NCBI RefSeq assembly: GCF_003202435.1
Contig: NZ_QJHK01000019.1
Span: 1-64,000 of the forward strand
Length of the DNA stretch: 64,000 nucleotides
Direction: 5' to 3'
Source of the DNA: Flavobacterium cheongpyeongense
GTDB lineage: Bacteria > Bacteroidota > Bacteroidia > Flavobacteriales > Flavobacteriaceae
Shown: piece by piece, positions 1-8,200 of the stretch
Numbering within the stretch: position 1 is the first letter of the stretch
How the letters are laid out: every line of letters begins with the position of its first letter
The notes under the pieces: generated by a model
The model's database searches: none
What the model was told of the DNA's origin: nothing
The model's input: only the letters and a program-made list of their open reading frames with translations
Program-made: the position numbers and the translations under genes

Positions 1-82
1 TCCGAAAACAGATTTAGTCGAAAAATACTTATTTTTACCCATCGTTATTTGAATTTTGCAACTCTAAATTACGATGTTTTTT

Positions 83-110
83 AAGAAGCCATTAATTTGG
101 CTTCTTTTTT
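83..110 (+). terminator. Rho-independent terminator of an upstream gene
   Basis: An 8-bp stem (AAGAAGCC with GGCTTCTT) is followed by a run of T. It ends a plus-strand transcript entering from left of the window and lies just before the first ExbD-like gene. It also argues against the upstream Met at 74 as the start of that gene, because translation would have to pass through the hairpin. Confidence 0.75.
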
Positions 111-166
111 ATCGGACAACAATGATTACTTTTATTATTAACTTTAAAATCAAAATACATTCATTT

Positions 167-688
167 ATGGAAAATTTACCGGAGAAAACAAAAAGTCAAA
201 AAAGAACAATAAGGATTATTCTAATTATTATTGTCAGCATTTCTCTTTTGTTTGTATTATTTTTTATGGCTGTGATTAAATTGACTACACCGAAAGTAAT
301 GACGATAAATTTGCCTGAAACTAGTAAAAAACTAAATAATGAGCCACTTGATAAAACCAATACTGAATCAATTACAATTTTACTGGGTGAAAACAATAAA
401 ATAATCTATTATGTGGGAGCTTTAGGATCTCCAATAATTTCCCCAAAAAAAACAAACTATGGAGAAAACGGGATCCGTAAAGAGTTAATTCTGCAAAATA
501 AAAGTATCCTTGAAAATTCATCCAAAAATCCTAAATCTAAAAAACTAATTGCAATTATAAAACCCAGTTCAAAATCAACCTATAAAAATTTGGTTGATAT
601 TTTAGATGAAATGGCAATAGCCAACATTGATACTTATGCAATTGTCAATGACACTCCTGAAGAAACAAAATTATTAGCAGCCAACTAA
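167..688 (+). CDS. ExbD/TolR-like protein, paralogue 1 (no conserved Asp in the TM helix)
   Basis: This is a 173-residue, single-span inner-membrane protein of the ExbD/TolR family. It has a basic N-terminus, one hydrophobic helix at about residues 15-36 ending in an 'LFFM' pattern, then a periplasmic domain whose end ('LVDILDEMAI..IDTYAIV') is shared with the next two genes. ExbD proteins normally couple proton flow through ExbB to TonB-dependent transport using an Asp inside the helix. Here the aligned position is Ser (S24), and the usual 'DLT.M' that precedes it is replaced by Ile/Leu. The start at 167 is chosen because the longer reading from 74 runs through a terminator and the shorter form matches the length of its paralogues. 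It heads a three-gene tandem with 11-12 bp gaps. No ExbB or TonB gene is visible, although upstream DNA is missing. Family assignment is good; activity is doubtful. Confidence 0.8.
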   Translation: MENLPEKTKSQKRTIRIILIIIVSISLLFVLFFMAVIKLTTPKVMTINLPETSKKLNNEPLDKTNTESITILLGENNKIIYYVGALGSPIISPKKTNYGENGIRKELILQNKSILENSSKNPKSKKLIAIIKPSSKSTYKNLVDILDEMAIANIDTYAIVNDTPEETKLLAAN

Positions 689-699
689 ATCACAAAACT

Positions 700-1221
700 A
701 TGGAAATTAATCGAAAAGTCAGAAGCAAAAAACTAAATACAAGAGTTGATTTAACAGCAATGGTCAGCGTTTCATTTTTACTGATTGTGTTCTTTATGGT
801 TACAACTGAATTGACCAAACCGAAAATTATGGCTTTAAGTTTACCAGAAAAAGATCCAGCTTGGGATGGAGTTATTCGTTGTGGGGCTGGTATAGATTAT
901 CGTGTTATAACAGTTTTACTTGATGACAAAGATAAAATTATTACCTATTCAGGATTACTTGGATATTCAGATAAATTACCTAAAGAATTTAAATATGGAG
1001 TCGATGGCATTCATAAAGAACTATTAAATAAGAAAAACAAAATTCAAGAATATACTGGAGATTCAAATAGAGGTCCAATTGTAATCATAAAACCAAGCAA
1101 AAAATGCAACTTTAAAAATTTAGTTGATATTCTGGATGAAATGGCAATTTCAAAAATTGACACTTACGCCATTGTAAACGAATTCACTCCAGAAGAATAT
1201 AAATTATTAGCTTATAATTAA
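700..1221 (+). CDS. ExbD/TolR-like protein, paralogue 2
   Basis: The product has 173 residues and the ExbD layout: a basic N-terminus, the 'TRVDLTAMVSVSFLL' membrane entry, one helix to about residue 40, then a periplasmic domain ending in a conserved 'LVDILDEMAISKIDTYAIV' block. In typical bacteroidete ExbD the motif reads DLTPMVD; here the proton-carrying Asp is Ser23. The gene starts 11 bp after paralogue 1 and is followed 12 bp later by paralogue 3, so the three are probably cotranscribed. By family it should sit in an ExbB-ExbD-like energy-transducing complex, but with the key residue missing it may be a structural or regulatory subunit. I infer that the set arose by tandem duplication. 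Confidence 0.85.
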   Translation: MEINRKVRSKKLNTRVDLTAMVSVSFLLIVFFMVTTELTKPKIMALSLPEKDPAWDGVIRCGAGIDYRVITVLLDDKDKIITYSGLLGYSDKLPKEFKYGVDGIHKELLNKKNKIQEYTGDSNRGPIVIIKPSKKCNFKNLVDILDEMAISKIDTYAIVNEFTPEEYKLLAYN

Positions 1222-1233
1222 TAAATACATCTT

Positions 1234-1761
1234 ATGCAAAACCTTCCCAGAAAAGTCAGAAGCAGAAAACAAAACACAAGAGTTGATCTAACCGCTATGG
1301 TTAGCATTTCTTTTTTACTGATAATATTTTTTATGGTAACGATTGAATTAGCTAAACCCAAAATGATGGATTTCGGTCGAGGTGATCGAGGCTGCGGTCC
1401 AGAACCTGACTGTAACAAACCAGATGAAAATCGTATTCTAACCGTATTACTAGATGACAACGATAAAATGATTACTTACATGGGATTATTATACGCTCCT
1501 ATTCAAAATCCGAAGGAAATACATTATGGAAAAAACGGAATACGTAAAGAATTAATAGTTATAAATAAAAAAGTTCATGAATATTCCGCAGGAATGGGCA
1601 GACCAGAAATTGGTGTTACAGTAATCATAAAACCAAGCAAGAAATCCAATTACGGTAATCTGGTGGATATTCTTGATGAAATGAATATTACAGGAATTAA
1701 TTCTTATGCAATTGTAAATGATTACACTCCGGAAGAAACAAAATTACTTGCTTCTAATTAA
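1234..1761 (+). CDS. ExbD/TolR-like protein, paralogue 3
   Basis: The product has 175 residues and is the third tandem copy. It shows 'TRVDLTAMVSISFLLIIFFM' at the membrane helix and the same C-terminal block ending 'YAIVNDYTPEETKLLA'. The position of the catalytic Asp is Ser24. It differs from its neighbours by a short Gly/Cys/Pro-rich loop just after the helix (about residues 46-63, with two cysteines that could form a disulfide in the periplasm); paralogue 2 has one cysteine there. It is the last gene of the tandem and converges on rpsA, with a hairpin at 1796-1822 between them. Confidence 0.85.
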   Translation: MQNLPRKVRSRKQNTRVDLTAMVSISFLLIIFFMVTIELAKPKMMDFGRGDRGCGPEPDCNKPDENRILTVLLDDNDKMITYMGLLYAPIQNPKEIHYGKNGIRKELIVINKKVHEYSAGMGRPEIGVTVIIKPSKKSNYGNLVDILDEMNITGINSYAIVNDYTPEETKLLASN

Positions 1762-1788
1762 AAATAATTATCTCAAAATTAAAACAAT

Positions 1789-1822
1789 AAAAAAAAGGCT
1801 GTCCTTACTTTTCGGACAGCCT
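1789..1822 (-). terminator. rpsA terminator (possibly shared)
   Basis: A 9-bp perfect stem (1796-1804 with 1814-1822) lies between the convergent ExbD-like genes and rpsA. Read on the minus strand it is followed by a T run (A run at 1789-1795 on the plus strand), which is the rpsA direction. On the plus strand it is followed only by mixed C/T, so it is a weaker stop for the exbD-like genes. Confidence 0.75.
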
Positions 1823-1848
1823 CTCTCTATTTTCAAGAAAGCTAAGAA

Positions 1849-3627
1849 TTATTTTTTCTCAGTTTTTTCCATTTTAGCTTTTAATGCAGCTAATACATCA
1901 TTGTTATCTCCTAAAGTCGCAGCTGGTGCATTAGTAGTTGAGTTAGATGAAGTATTTTCAGTTGCAGCTTTCACGTTTTTCTCTTCCTCTTCACGGAAGA
2001 TAGCAGTGTGAGAAGCAACTACTCTTTTGAATTCTTTGTTGAATTCAATTACTTTGAAATCAGCAGAATCACCTTTTTTCAATTTCTTTCCGTCTTCTTT
2101 TTCAAGGTGACGAGTAGGAATGAAAGCAACGATGTCATCTCCAAATTCTACAGTAGCTCCTTTGTCAACGATTTCAGAAATTTCACCATTGTGGATAGTT
2201 CCTACAGCGAAAGAATCTTCGTATTGATCCCAAGGATTAGCAGTAGTTTGTTTGTGACCTAAAGATAATTTACGTCCGTCAACATCTAATTCTAATACCA
2301 CTACATCCAATTTCTCACCAACGTTAACAAATTCAGATGGATGTTTGATTTTCTTAGTCCAAGATAAGTCAGAGATGTAAATTAATCCATCAATTCCTTC
2401 TTCTAATTCTACGAAAATACCAAAGTTTGTAAAGTTTCTAACGATACCTGTATGTTTAGAACCTACCGGATATTTAGAAGTAATATCAGTCCATGGATCC
2501 TGAGTCAATTGTTTGATACCTAATGACATTTTACGGTCATCTCTGTCAAGAGTTAAAATAACTGCTTCAACAACATCTCCAACTTTTACGAAATCCTGAG
2601 CAGAACGTAAATGAGTTGACCATGACATTTCAGAAACGTGGATTAATCCTTCAACACCTTCAGCAACTTCAATAAATGCACCGTAATCAGCGATTACAAC
2701 TACTTTACCTTTTACTTTATCACCAATAGTTAAATTAGCATCTAAAGCATCCCATGGGTGAGCGTTTAATTGTTTCAATCCTAATTGAATTCTTGTTTTC
2801 TCATCATCGAAATCAAGGATTACAACGTTTAATTTTTGGTCTAATTCAAGAACTTCACTTGGGTGGTTGATTCTGCTCCAAGAAAGGTCAGTAATGTGAA
2901 TTAATCCGTCAACACCACCTAAGTCAATAAACACACCATAAGAAGTAATGTTTTTAACAACACCTTCTAATACTTGTCCTTTTTGTAATTGACCGATGAT
3001 TTCTTTTTTCTGTACTTCGATATCAGCTTCGATAAGCGCTTTATGAGATACAACAACGTTTTTGAATTCGTGGTTGATTTTTACCACTTTGAATTCCATC
3101 ATTTTGTTTACATATACATCGTAGTCTCTAATTGGCTTAACGTCAATTTGAGATCCTGGTAAGAACGCCTCGATACCGAATACGTCAACGATCATACCTC
3201 CTTTAGTTCTGCATTTAACAAAACCGTTAACGATTTCTCCAGTTTCATTAGCTGCAATAACTCTATCCCAAGATTTGATAGTACGTGCTTTTCTGTGAGA
3301 TAATACTAACTGACCTGTTTTGTCCTCACGGATATCGATTAATACTTCTACTTTGTCACCTACTTTTAAGTTTGGGTTGTAACGGAATTCGTTTAAAGAA
3401 ATAACACCTTCAGATTTAGCATTGATATCAACGATAACGTCTCTATCTGTAATTCTAACAACAACACCTTCAACTACTTCTTCCTGGTCAGTAGCGATGA
3501 AAGTTTTTGATACTAGTTCTTCAAACTCTTGTAAGTTTTTCTCATCTACTGCATCGATTCCTTCTTGGAAGTTATGCCAGTTAAAATTTGCTAAAAACTC
3601 TTCTTGTGATTTTAATTGTTCAGACAT
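1849..3627 (-). CDS. rpsA: 30S ribosomal protein S1
   Basis: The 592-residue product consists mainly of tandem S1 RNA-binding repeats. Clear repeats with 'G..V.G.V..I..YG.F(I/V)....G..GLIH.S(D/E)..W' occur from about residue 50 to 530. S1 binds mRNA on the small ribosomal subunit and helps initiation, which matters in Bacteroidota because Shine-Dalgarno signals are weak. After the repeats there is a low-complexity Ala/Thr/Ser/Asn tail ending in a short charged helix. The start is supported by a strong promoter about 120 bp upstream. It is a single-gene unit with its own terminator. Confidence 0.97.
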   Translation of the reverse strand: MSEQLKSQEEFLANFNWHNFQEGIDAVDEKNLQEFEELVSKTFIATDQEEVVEGVVVRITDRDVIVDINAKSEGVISLNEFRYNPNLKVGDKVEVLIDIREDKTGQLVLSHRKARTIKSWDRVIAANETGEIVNGFVKCRTKGGMIVDVFGIEAFLPGSQIDVKPIRDYDVYVNKMMEFKVVKINHEFKNVVVSHKALIEADIEVQKKEIIGQLQKGQVLEGVVKNITSYGVFIDLGGVDGLIHITDLSWSRINHPSEVLELDQKLNVVILDFDDEKTRIQLGLKQLNAHPWDALDANLTIGDKVKGKVVVIADYGAFIEVAEGVEGLIHVSEMSWSTHLRSAQDFVKVGDVVEAVILTLDRDDRKMSLGIKQLTQDPWTDITSKYPVGSKHTGIVRNFTNFGIFVELEEGIDGLIYISDLSWTKKIKHPSEFVNVGEKLDVVVLELDVDGRKLSLGHKQTTANPWDQYEDSFAVGTIHNGEISEIVDKGATVEFGDDIVAFIPTRHLEKEDGKKLKKGDSADFKVIEFNKEFKRVVASHTAIFREEEEKNVKAATENTSSNSTTNAPAATLGDNNDVLAALKAKMEKTEKK

Positions 3628-3744
3628 GCTGATAAAAAATTTGTATTCTGTTTCCCTCGAGTTTCATAAAGCAGTAGAAAAACAGAAGTTGTTTTACATA
3701 AATAGTTGATACCTAATGGAAACTCTTCTTTGCCAAAAGGTTTG

Positions 3745-3775
3745 CAAAATTAATATATTTATTTGTAACAACAAA
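3745..3775 (-). promoter_or_regulatory. rpsA promoter (bacteroidete type)
   Basis: On the minus strand, TTTG (3775-3772) is followed after 19 bp by TAATTTTG (3752-3745). This matches the Flavobacterium consensus TTG-N17-23-TAnnTTTG. Transcription would start near 3740, giving an rpsA leader of roughly 110 nt. Confidence 0.65.
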
Positions 3776-4203
3776 CTAAAACCAAGATGATTATCTGTTA
3801 ATTACTCAAAAGCAGCACTTTTTTGCTTTTTTAAGACCTAGAAGTCCCCATATTTACTTGCAAACGAAGTTCACCAAACTATGGTTAAATAAAAAATCAA
3901 GCGAAGTAATCTTTTATGCCCAACCCCGTCACAATAAGGATTTACGCTCAATCCTTTAGATTCAAAAAATAGGTTTTTATGACTTTAAACTAACAAGCAA
4001 ACTGACAAAGTACACCTTTGAAACAGCTTTTTTGTATCACTTTTTACCGGCAAACAAGAATAGATAGTTAATATATTTAGGTAATGATTTTATTTGTTTG
4101 CCTATTGATAACTTAACTATTTTGTTGATTTTTTAATGTTTGGTGGTTTTTTATTTTTTTTTTGTAAAAAGTTGATTTTAAAAAAAAAACAGTGATTCTT
4201 CTT
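3776..4203. other. Intergenic region between rpsA and the ten-gene operon
   Basis: About 430 bases between divergent genes hold no convincing ORF. There is a small inverted repeat (AAGGATT 3936-3942 with AATCCTT 3950-3956) without a T run, and long A and T tracts at about 4130-4190 that could bend the DNA upstream of the operon promoter. Confidence 0.5.
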
Positions 4204-4211
4204 TATTTTTG
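4204..4211 (+). promoter_or_regulatory. Candidate -7 element of the ten-gene operon
   Basis: TATTTTTG fits TAnnTTTG exactly and lies 48 bp before the first ATG. The nearest upstream TTG (4172-4174) is 29 bp away, longer than the usual 17-23, so the -33 part is poor and may depend on an activator or on the adjacent A/T tracts. Confidence 0.4.
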
Positions 4212-4259
4212 TAATATTATTTTTCTTAATTTTATAAAAAATAAAAAGAAACGTAAATA

Positions 4260-5324
4260 ATGTCAACTAAAAACGTAATCATTGCCAGTATAGGGACGGC
4301 AAATCCATCTGTAGGCAAAATACTATCAGAAGTATTAGGAATTCAACAAGAATATGTAGTTAAATTATTATATTGCACACCCGCAGTATTATTCCAGAAT
4401 GTAGAAGAAGAACTGGCTTTAAAAACCGAAGCATTACTCACAAAATTAGGACTTGAAGTACTGATTACAAGTGAAGATGAACCCTTGCCTGCCGCACCTG
4501 AGTTGCTGGAATTAGCACTATATATTCAAAATCCCAGAAACTTACCTATAATTAATAAGCAATTAAGTGAATTTTTAGGTTGCGACGAGAAGGAATCGCT
4601 CAACCTATTGCTGAACGAACCCAGTATTGTTTTAGGTGGGGTATCAATAGCTACTGCCCTAGCCTTATCTAAAAGAATTGATGCCGAGGTAATAGCCAGC
4701 AATCCTAAAACCGATCTTTATACCCTTAGAATAAATACTGCTGATGTCAAAATAAAGAATCAGATTGACCAACTGTTGCACACGCTGGGTTTGCGATTAT
4801 CGCCCCACCCTACAGAAGTAGAAGGACTAACCTATGCTAATAGTCAGGAAATATGGAAGCGTTTCCAACAAACAGGAGCGGTACAAATTATAAATCAAAG
4901 TTTTCAACGATTTGAAATTGTATTGGATGCTTTTGACCTCAATAACAGTAACCACACCAATATACTTACGCAAATTGTAGGTATGCCTGAAGAAATACTA
5001 TCAGAAATAGCAAGCAACTTGCCTGTCGTATTAGACGAATCGGTAAATAGAAAAGACCTTTCAGAAAAACTAGGTCTTTATACCACCGCCGGATTAACAT
5101 GTAGTTATAATAATGTTCCTCTTGGCAAATACAATATAACTATAGATCAAATACCTGATCTAGATAAGACTAAGGCTATTGTAAAACAATTTTTTAGTGA
5201 GAGAATCAATATCAAACAAAATACCAAGTGGACGAGCCCAAAACCTTTACAACATATATTAACACGCTACATGACGGAACAACTTGAAGAAATAGGTTGT
5301 GTAGTTGAAAAACTGCCTGCATAG
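4260..5324 (+). CDS. Repeat protein with five units resembling the ribosomal L12 C-terminal domain
   Basis: I do not recognise this 354-residue protein. It divides into five units of about 65-70 residues (roughly 5-72, 82-147, 152-213, 217-283, 290-352). Several follow the pattern of the ribosomal protein L7/L12 C-domain: a strand, a helix with 'I...(I/V)...(L/V)G', a helix before a Pro, then a helix and a final strand 'L..LG(L/A).V'. The clearest are the units containing 'VGKILSEVLGI', 'ILTQIVGMPEEILSEIA' and 'LEEIGCVVE'. L12-type domains are protein-protein docking modules, so a scaffold or adaptor role is plausible but inferred. There is no signal peptide or TM segment. It is the first gene of the operon, 3 bp before the next, and is rich in ATA and CTA codons. 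Confidence 0.75.
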   Translation: MSTKNVIIASIGTANPSVGKILSEVLGIQQEYVVKLLYCTPAVLFQNVEEELALKTEALLTKLGLEVLITSEDEPLPAAPELLELALYIQNPRNLPIINKQLSEFLGCDEKESLNLLLNEPSIVLGGVSIATALALSKRIDAEVIASNPKTDLYTLRINTADVKIKNQIDQLLHTLGLRLSPHPTEVEGLTYANSQEIWKRFQQTGAVQIINQSFQRFEIVLDAFDLNNSNHTNILTQIVGMPEEILSEIASNLPVVLDESVNRKDLSEKLGLYTTAGLTCSYNNVPLGKYNITIDQIPDLDKTKAIVKQFFSERINIKQNTKWTSPKPLQHILTRYMTEQLEEIGCVVEKLPA

Positions 5325-5327
5325 CAT

Positions 5328-5882
5328 ATGGAAAATACCGATACTAAATACAGCTTTCACCTAGGCATAGCCGAAAAAGGAAAAATTTATGCCGTAGCAG
5401 GCAATCATAAGGAAGCTTTACGCCATTACAAAGAGGCCATCAGAATGACCCAAAATCAAGTAAATGGTGAGATGTTTTTTCAGCATTACATACAATGTGC
5501 TATGGAGTCTATGGAGTTGATGGGAGCTTATGATGAGGTGATTAACTATTGCGAGAAATTTTTAGACTTATTAAACGCTAAAGAACAAACCGAAATTATC
5601 ATTAAGTATAAAGCCGATGTATTACAGCGTATGGCTGTACAATATCTATATAAGGAAGACAAAGATGAAGCAAAAGCCTTACTCCAAACTGTTCAAAAAA
5701 CAATAGAGACAGGCAAACAAAAATTGACTGACGATTTGCTTAACTGGATACTTAGAGGCTACAATATAAGCACCAAACAAATAGTAGACTTACAAAAAAA
5801 GCACCAATACTTTATAGTACACAAAGACAACTTGAAACCTGAAATAGCAATAGAACTCCCAGAAATAATAAATCATTATTAA
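5328..5882 (+). CDS. TPR-like helical protein of the ten-gene operon
   Basis: This is a 184-residue, apparently all-helical soluble protein. An early segment reads like a tetratricopeptide repeat ('GKIYAVAGNHKEALRHYKEAI', about residues 16-37), followed by helices with TPR-like spacing around 50-120 ('GAYDEVINYCEKFLDLL' and 'YLYKEDKDEAKALLQTV'). TPR domains bind partner proteins, so a chaperone or assembly role for the neighbouring subunits is reasonable but inferred. It starts 3 bp after the L12-like repeat gene and ends 22 bp before the first core-module gene. No enzyme motif is seen. Confidence 0.75.
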   Translation: MENTDTKYSFHLGIAEKGKIYAVAGNHKEALRHYKEAIRMTQNQVNGEMFFQHYIQCAMESMELMGAYDEVINYCEKFLDLLNAKEQTEIIIKYKADVLQRMAVQYLYKEDKDEAKALLQTVQKTIETGKQKLTDDLLNWILRGYNISTKQIVDLQKKHQYFIVHKDNLKPEIAIELPEIINHY

Positions 5883-5904
5883 CTATAAACTAAATATTAA
5901 CTAA

Positions 5905-7716
5905 ATGGCAGACATTAAAGACTTTAAGGAAGGTGCCAATATTCTACAAAATGTAGATGTAGGCAACATTTTTACCTCGCTAGCCTTAGGAATAGCAGAG
6001 GCACAAGAGAAACTGGACAACAACTCAGTAGCTCAAATTATCAAATTATCAGAACAAAAAATAGGCGACAAGTCATTGCTCGAACTAGGATTTGTACCTG
6101 CTTTTTATGCCTTTACCGAGGCTAACATTAATGCCTCTATAAGCCTAAAAATGGCAATGAAAGAGAGCTTGGATGTAAATGTAAAACTTAATGCAAGCTA
6201 CACTAATGACAACTCGCTTACCAAGGATCAGGCAGAGTTTATTAATTCAAACAAATTTTCTAAAGGGTATAACGAAAACAAAAGCAGCAAAAGTATTACC
6301 CTAAAAGCCTCTGAAACCAATAAGGTTAAAATAGAAAATGAATCTATCGCAATCAAGCAAGAGGAAGGTTGTGTAAAAATGATCGAAAAATTTGAAGATA
6401 AAGTCTTAGAAAATGAGAAAATAAGTGAGGTATTACACGAAATTCATAGCGAACAAACAATCGAAAACAAGTCCAAAAAATTAAATGTTAGTGTTGTAAA
6501 TGGTTATGTGTGTATTTCTCAACCTCATATTGTTAGTACAGATTATGGTGTTTTAAAAATAACAGATTATGCTACTGATTTAGAAATAAAACTTGATGGT
6601 GGGAATACTAATAAATTTAATGTTATAACTGATCTCTCAACGACGCTTCCTGTTGCTAACACTGCTAATACAGGTATTGTTTATGGTTTCTCTAAAGATG
6701 GTACGTATTGGGAGCTTGATGGAGCTGTATGGAAACAAACCAAATTGGAAATTTTCTTCAAACATGATGATGAACGAGATGTTACAAACAAAGCGATAAG
6801 ACTTGGAGACAGACTTTATTTTGACGAAGATGTAAGAACAGCAGGTGATGTAAATACAAGTGTAGTAAAAAATAATAGTTCACTTTTAGCTATTTTGAAA
6901 AAATTAAACACCGTATTAGGACTTACATCAGAAACGGTTACCATTGTAGGAGAGACTGATAGTAGCGGTAAAGATGCTTACAATGAAAAACTAGGCATGC
7001 GACGCGCTATGGCTTTCAAAACACTATTAACCAAGTTAGGTTGTAATCCTACTTCAATAGGTGAGACTAAGGCAAAAGCCGGAGGTGATGACGTTAAAAA
7101 TGCTACAAATAGAAGAGCAAGTATTACGTTGCCTGCTGACTATATTGTATTTGAAGGAGGAAAAATTAAAACAACAGCTACGCCAGAAATCAACGCAATT
7201 AAAAAGAATAAATTTATTGTGTTAAAAGAAACAGCATTTTTTGTATCAGGAGATAAAACTATCCGCTATGGGCAAACTGCTATTAATTTTACAACCGAAG
7301 ATTCTTTGACTAATGTCGAAACGGATTTAAAATCAAAATCAAATACCTATTTATTTGAAAATCGTCATGAAGTGTTACACTTGCTTCATAAAGAATCATT
7401 ATTGAAATTTTCGGTATTTACTAAAGATGCTTCCCAGATCAAAATCGAAAAAGAAGAGCAAAGAGACGAAAATCATGACATAAAAGAAGATAGTATTTTG
7501 ATTAATGAAGTATTTAATCAAGAGTCTGCCTCAAAACGAGATGTGTCAAATAGTGATACAGGAAGTACTGTAGCTATAGGCGGTAGCGTTGACGTTCGTT
7601 ATGCTCGTCAGTTTGAAATGAGTATGGAAGGCAACGCCTCTATGAGTGCTAAGATGGTAGCCCTGCCACCACCAGAAGGGTTCACGCAATTTATACTAAA
7701 AAGTCTCGAAGAATAA
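5905..7716 (+). CDS. Core-module protein with a large insert containing an OmpA-like domain
   Basis: This 603-residue protein is the largest member of the operon's paralogous core family. Residues about 1-90 carry the N-terminal helix ('GIAEAQEKLD') and the 'LGFVPAFYAF' strand. Residues about 551-603 carry the C-terminal signature ('YARQFEMSMEGN', 'PPPEGF'). Between them lie about 450 residues absent from the 151-residue sister gene downstream. Around residues 325-410 the insert resembles the OmpA C-terminal domain: 'VGETDSSG', then 'N.KLGMRRA.AF...L' and 'NRRASI', the usual peptidoglycan-binding pattern. Charged linkers surround it. There is no signal peptide, which is odd for an OmpA-like domain. 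DNA at about 6480-6720 is more T-rich than the module ends, suggesting later acquisition. It ends 6 bp before the next gene. Confidence 0.8.
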   Translation: MADIKDFKEGANILQNVDVGNIFTSLALGIAEAQEKLDNNSVAQIIKLSEQKIGDKSLLELGFVPAFYAFTEANINASISLKMAMKESLDVNVKLNASYTNDNSLTKDQAEFINSNKFSKGYNENKSSKSITLKASETNKVKIENESIAIKQEEGCVKMIEKFEDKVLENEKISEVLHEIHSEQTIENKSKKLNVSVVNGYVCISQPHIVSTDYGVLKITDYATDLEIKLDGGNTNKFNVITDLSTTLPVANTANTGIVYGFSKDGTYWELDGAVWKQTKLEIFFKHDDERDVTNKAIRLGDRLYFDEDVRTAGDVNTSVVKNNSSLLAILKKLNTVLGLTSETVTIVGETDSSGKDAYNEKLGMRRAMAFKTLLTKLGCNPTSIGETKAKAGGDDVKNATNRRASITLPADYIVFEGGKIKTTATPEINAIKKNKFIVLKETAFFVSGDKTIRYGQTAINFTTEDSLTNVETDLKSKSNTYLFENRHEVLHLLHKESLLKFSVFTKDASQIKIEKEEQRDENHDIKEDSILINEVFNQESASKRDVSNSDTGSTVAIGGSVDVRYARQFEMSMEGNASMSAKMVALPPPEGFTQFILKSLEE

Positions 7717-7722
7717 TTTAGT

Positions 7723-8178
7723 ATGGGCGCAATACAAAATATAACCAACACACTCACTAACACTCCACTATATACTATGGTGGAAAAGTTAGGAATGGCA
7801 GTGGCTAATGCCCAAAAAGAATTAGACACCAATTCAATCGCACTACTCAAAGAGCTAAGCGATAAAGAAATAGAAATAGGAGGTACCAAATACAATCTGA
7901 TCACACTTGGATTTACGCCAACATTCTATGCCTTTACCGAAGCTACTTTTGAAGCCAAGTTAGAATTTTCAATGGCAGAATCTACCGCTTTCTCTATAGG
8001 AGCAGAAGTTGGTGCCACTATAGGGGTCGTAACGGCAACAGTAAATGCATCGTATGCGCGTAAGTTTGAACAATCAGCCGAAGGGTCATCATCTATATCG
8101 GCCAGAATGGTCTCCTTACCGCCACCCGATAATTTATTGACTATACTAAAAGAAAGTATCAAGAAAAAAGAAGAATAA
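7723..8178 (+). CDS. Core-module protein, minimal form
   Basis: At 151 residues this is the simplest copy of the operon's shared module and a useful reference for the others. It has an N-terminal amphipathic helix (about 12-47, 'MAVANAQKELDTNSIALL'), a central strand pair (about 59-84, 'LGFTPTFYAFTEATFEAKL'), a Gly/Ala-rich stretch, then 'VNASYARKFEQSAEGSSS' and 'ARMVSLPPPDNLL' near the end. I do not recognise the family. Its layout (helix, beta segment of acidic and aliphatic character, Pro-rich C-terminal strand) recalls DUF2589 proteins, but I cannot confirm this. No signal peptide, TM segment or catalytic motif is visible. Six bases separate it from the OmpA-like gene. Confidence 0.8.
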   Translation: MGAIQNITNTLTNTPLYTMVEKLGMAVANAQKELDTNSIALLKELSDKEIEIGGTKYNLITLGFTPTFYAFTEATFEAKLEFSMAESTAFSIGAEVGATIGVVTATVNASYARKFEQSAEGSSSISARMVSLPPPDNLLTILKESIKKKEE

Positions 8179-8200
8179 TAACAATTAAAACAAAATAACA

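Noticed and set aside
74..166. Longer N-terminus for the first ExbD-like gene from Met at 74
   Set aside because: The extra codons run through a rho-independent terminator, and the form starting at 167 matches the length of the two paralogues.
3935..3958. Inverted repeat as a terminator
   Set aside because: The stem is only 7 bp and no T run follows on either strand.
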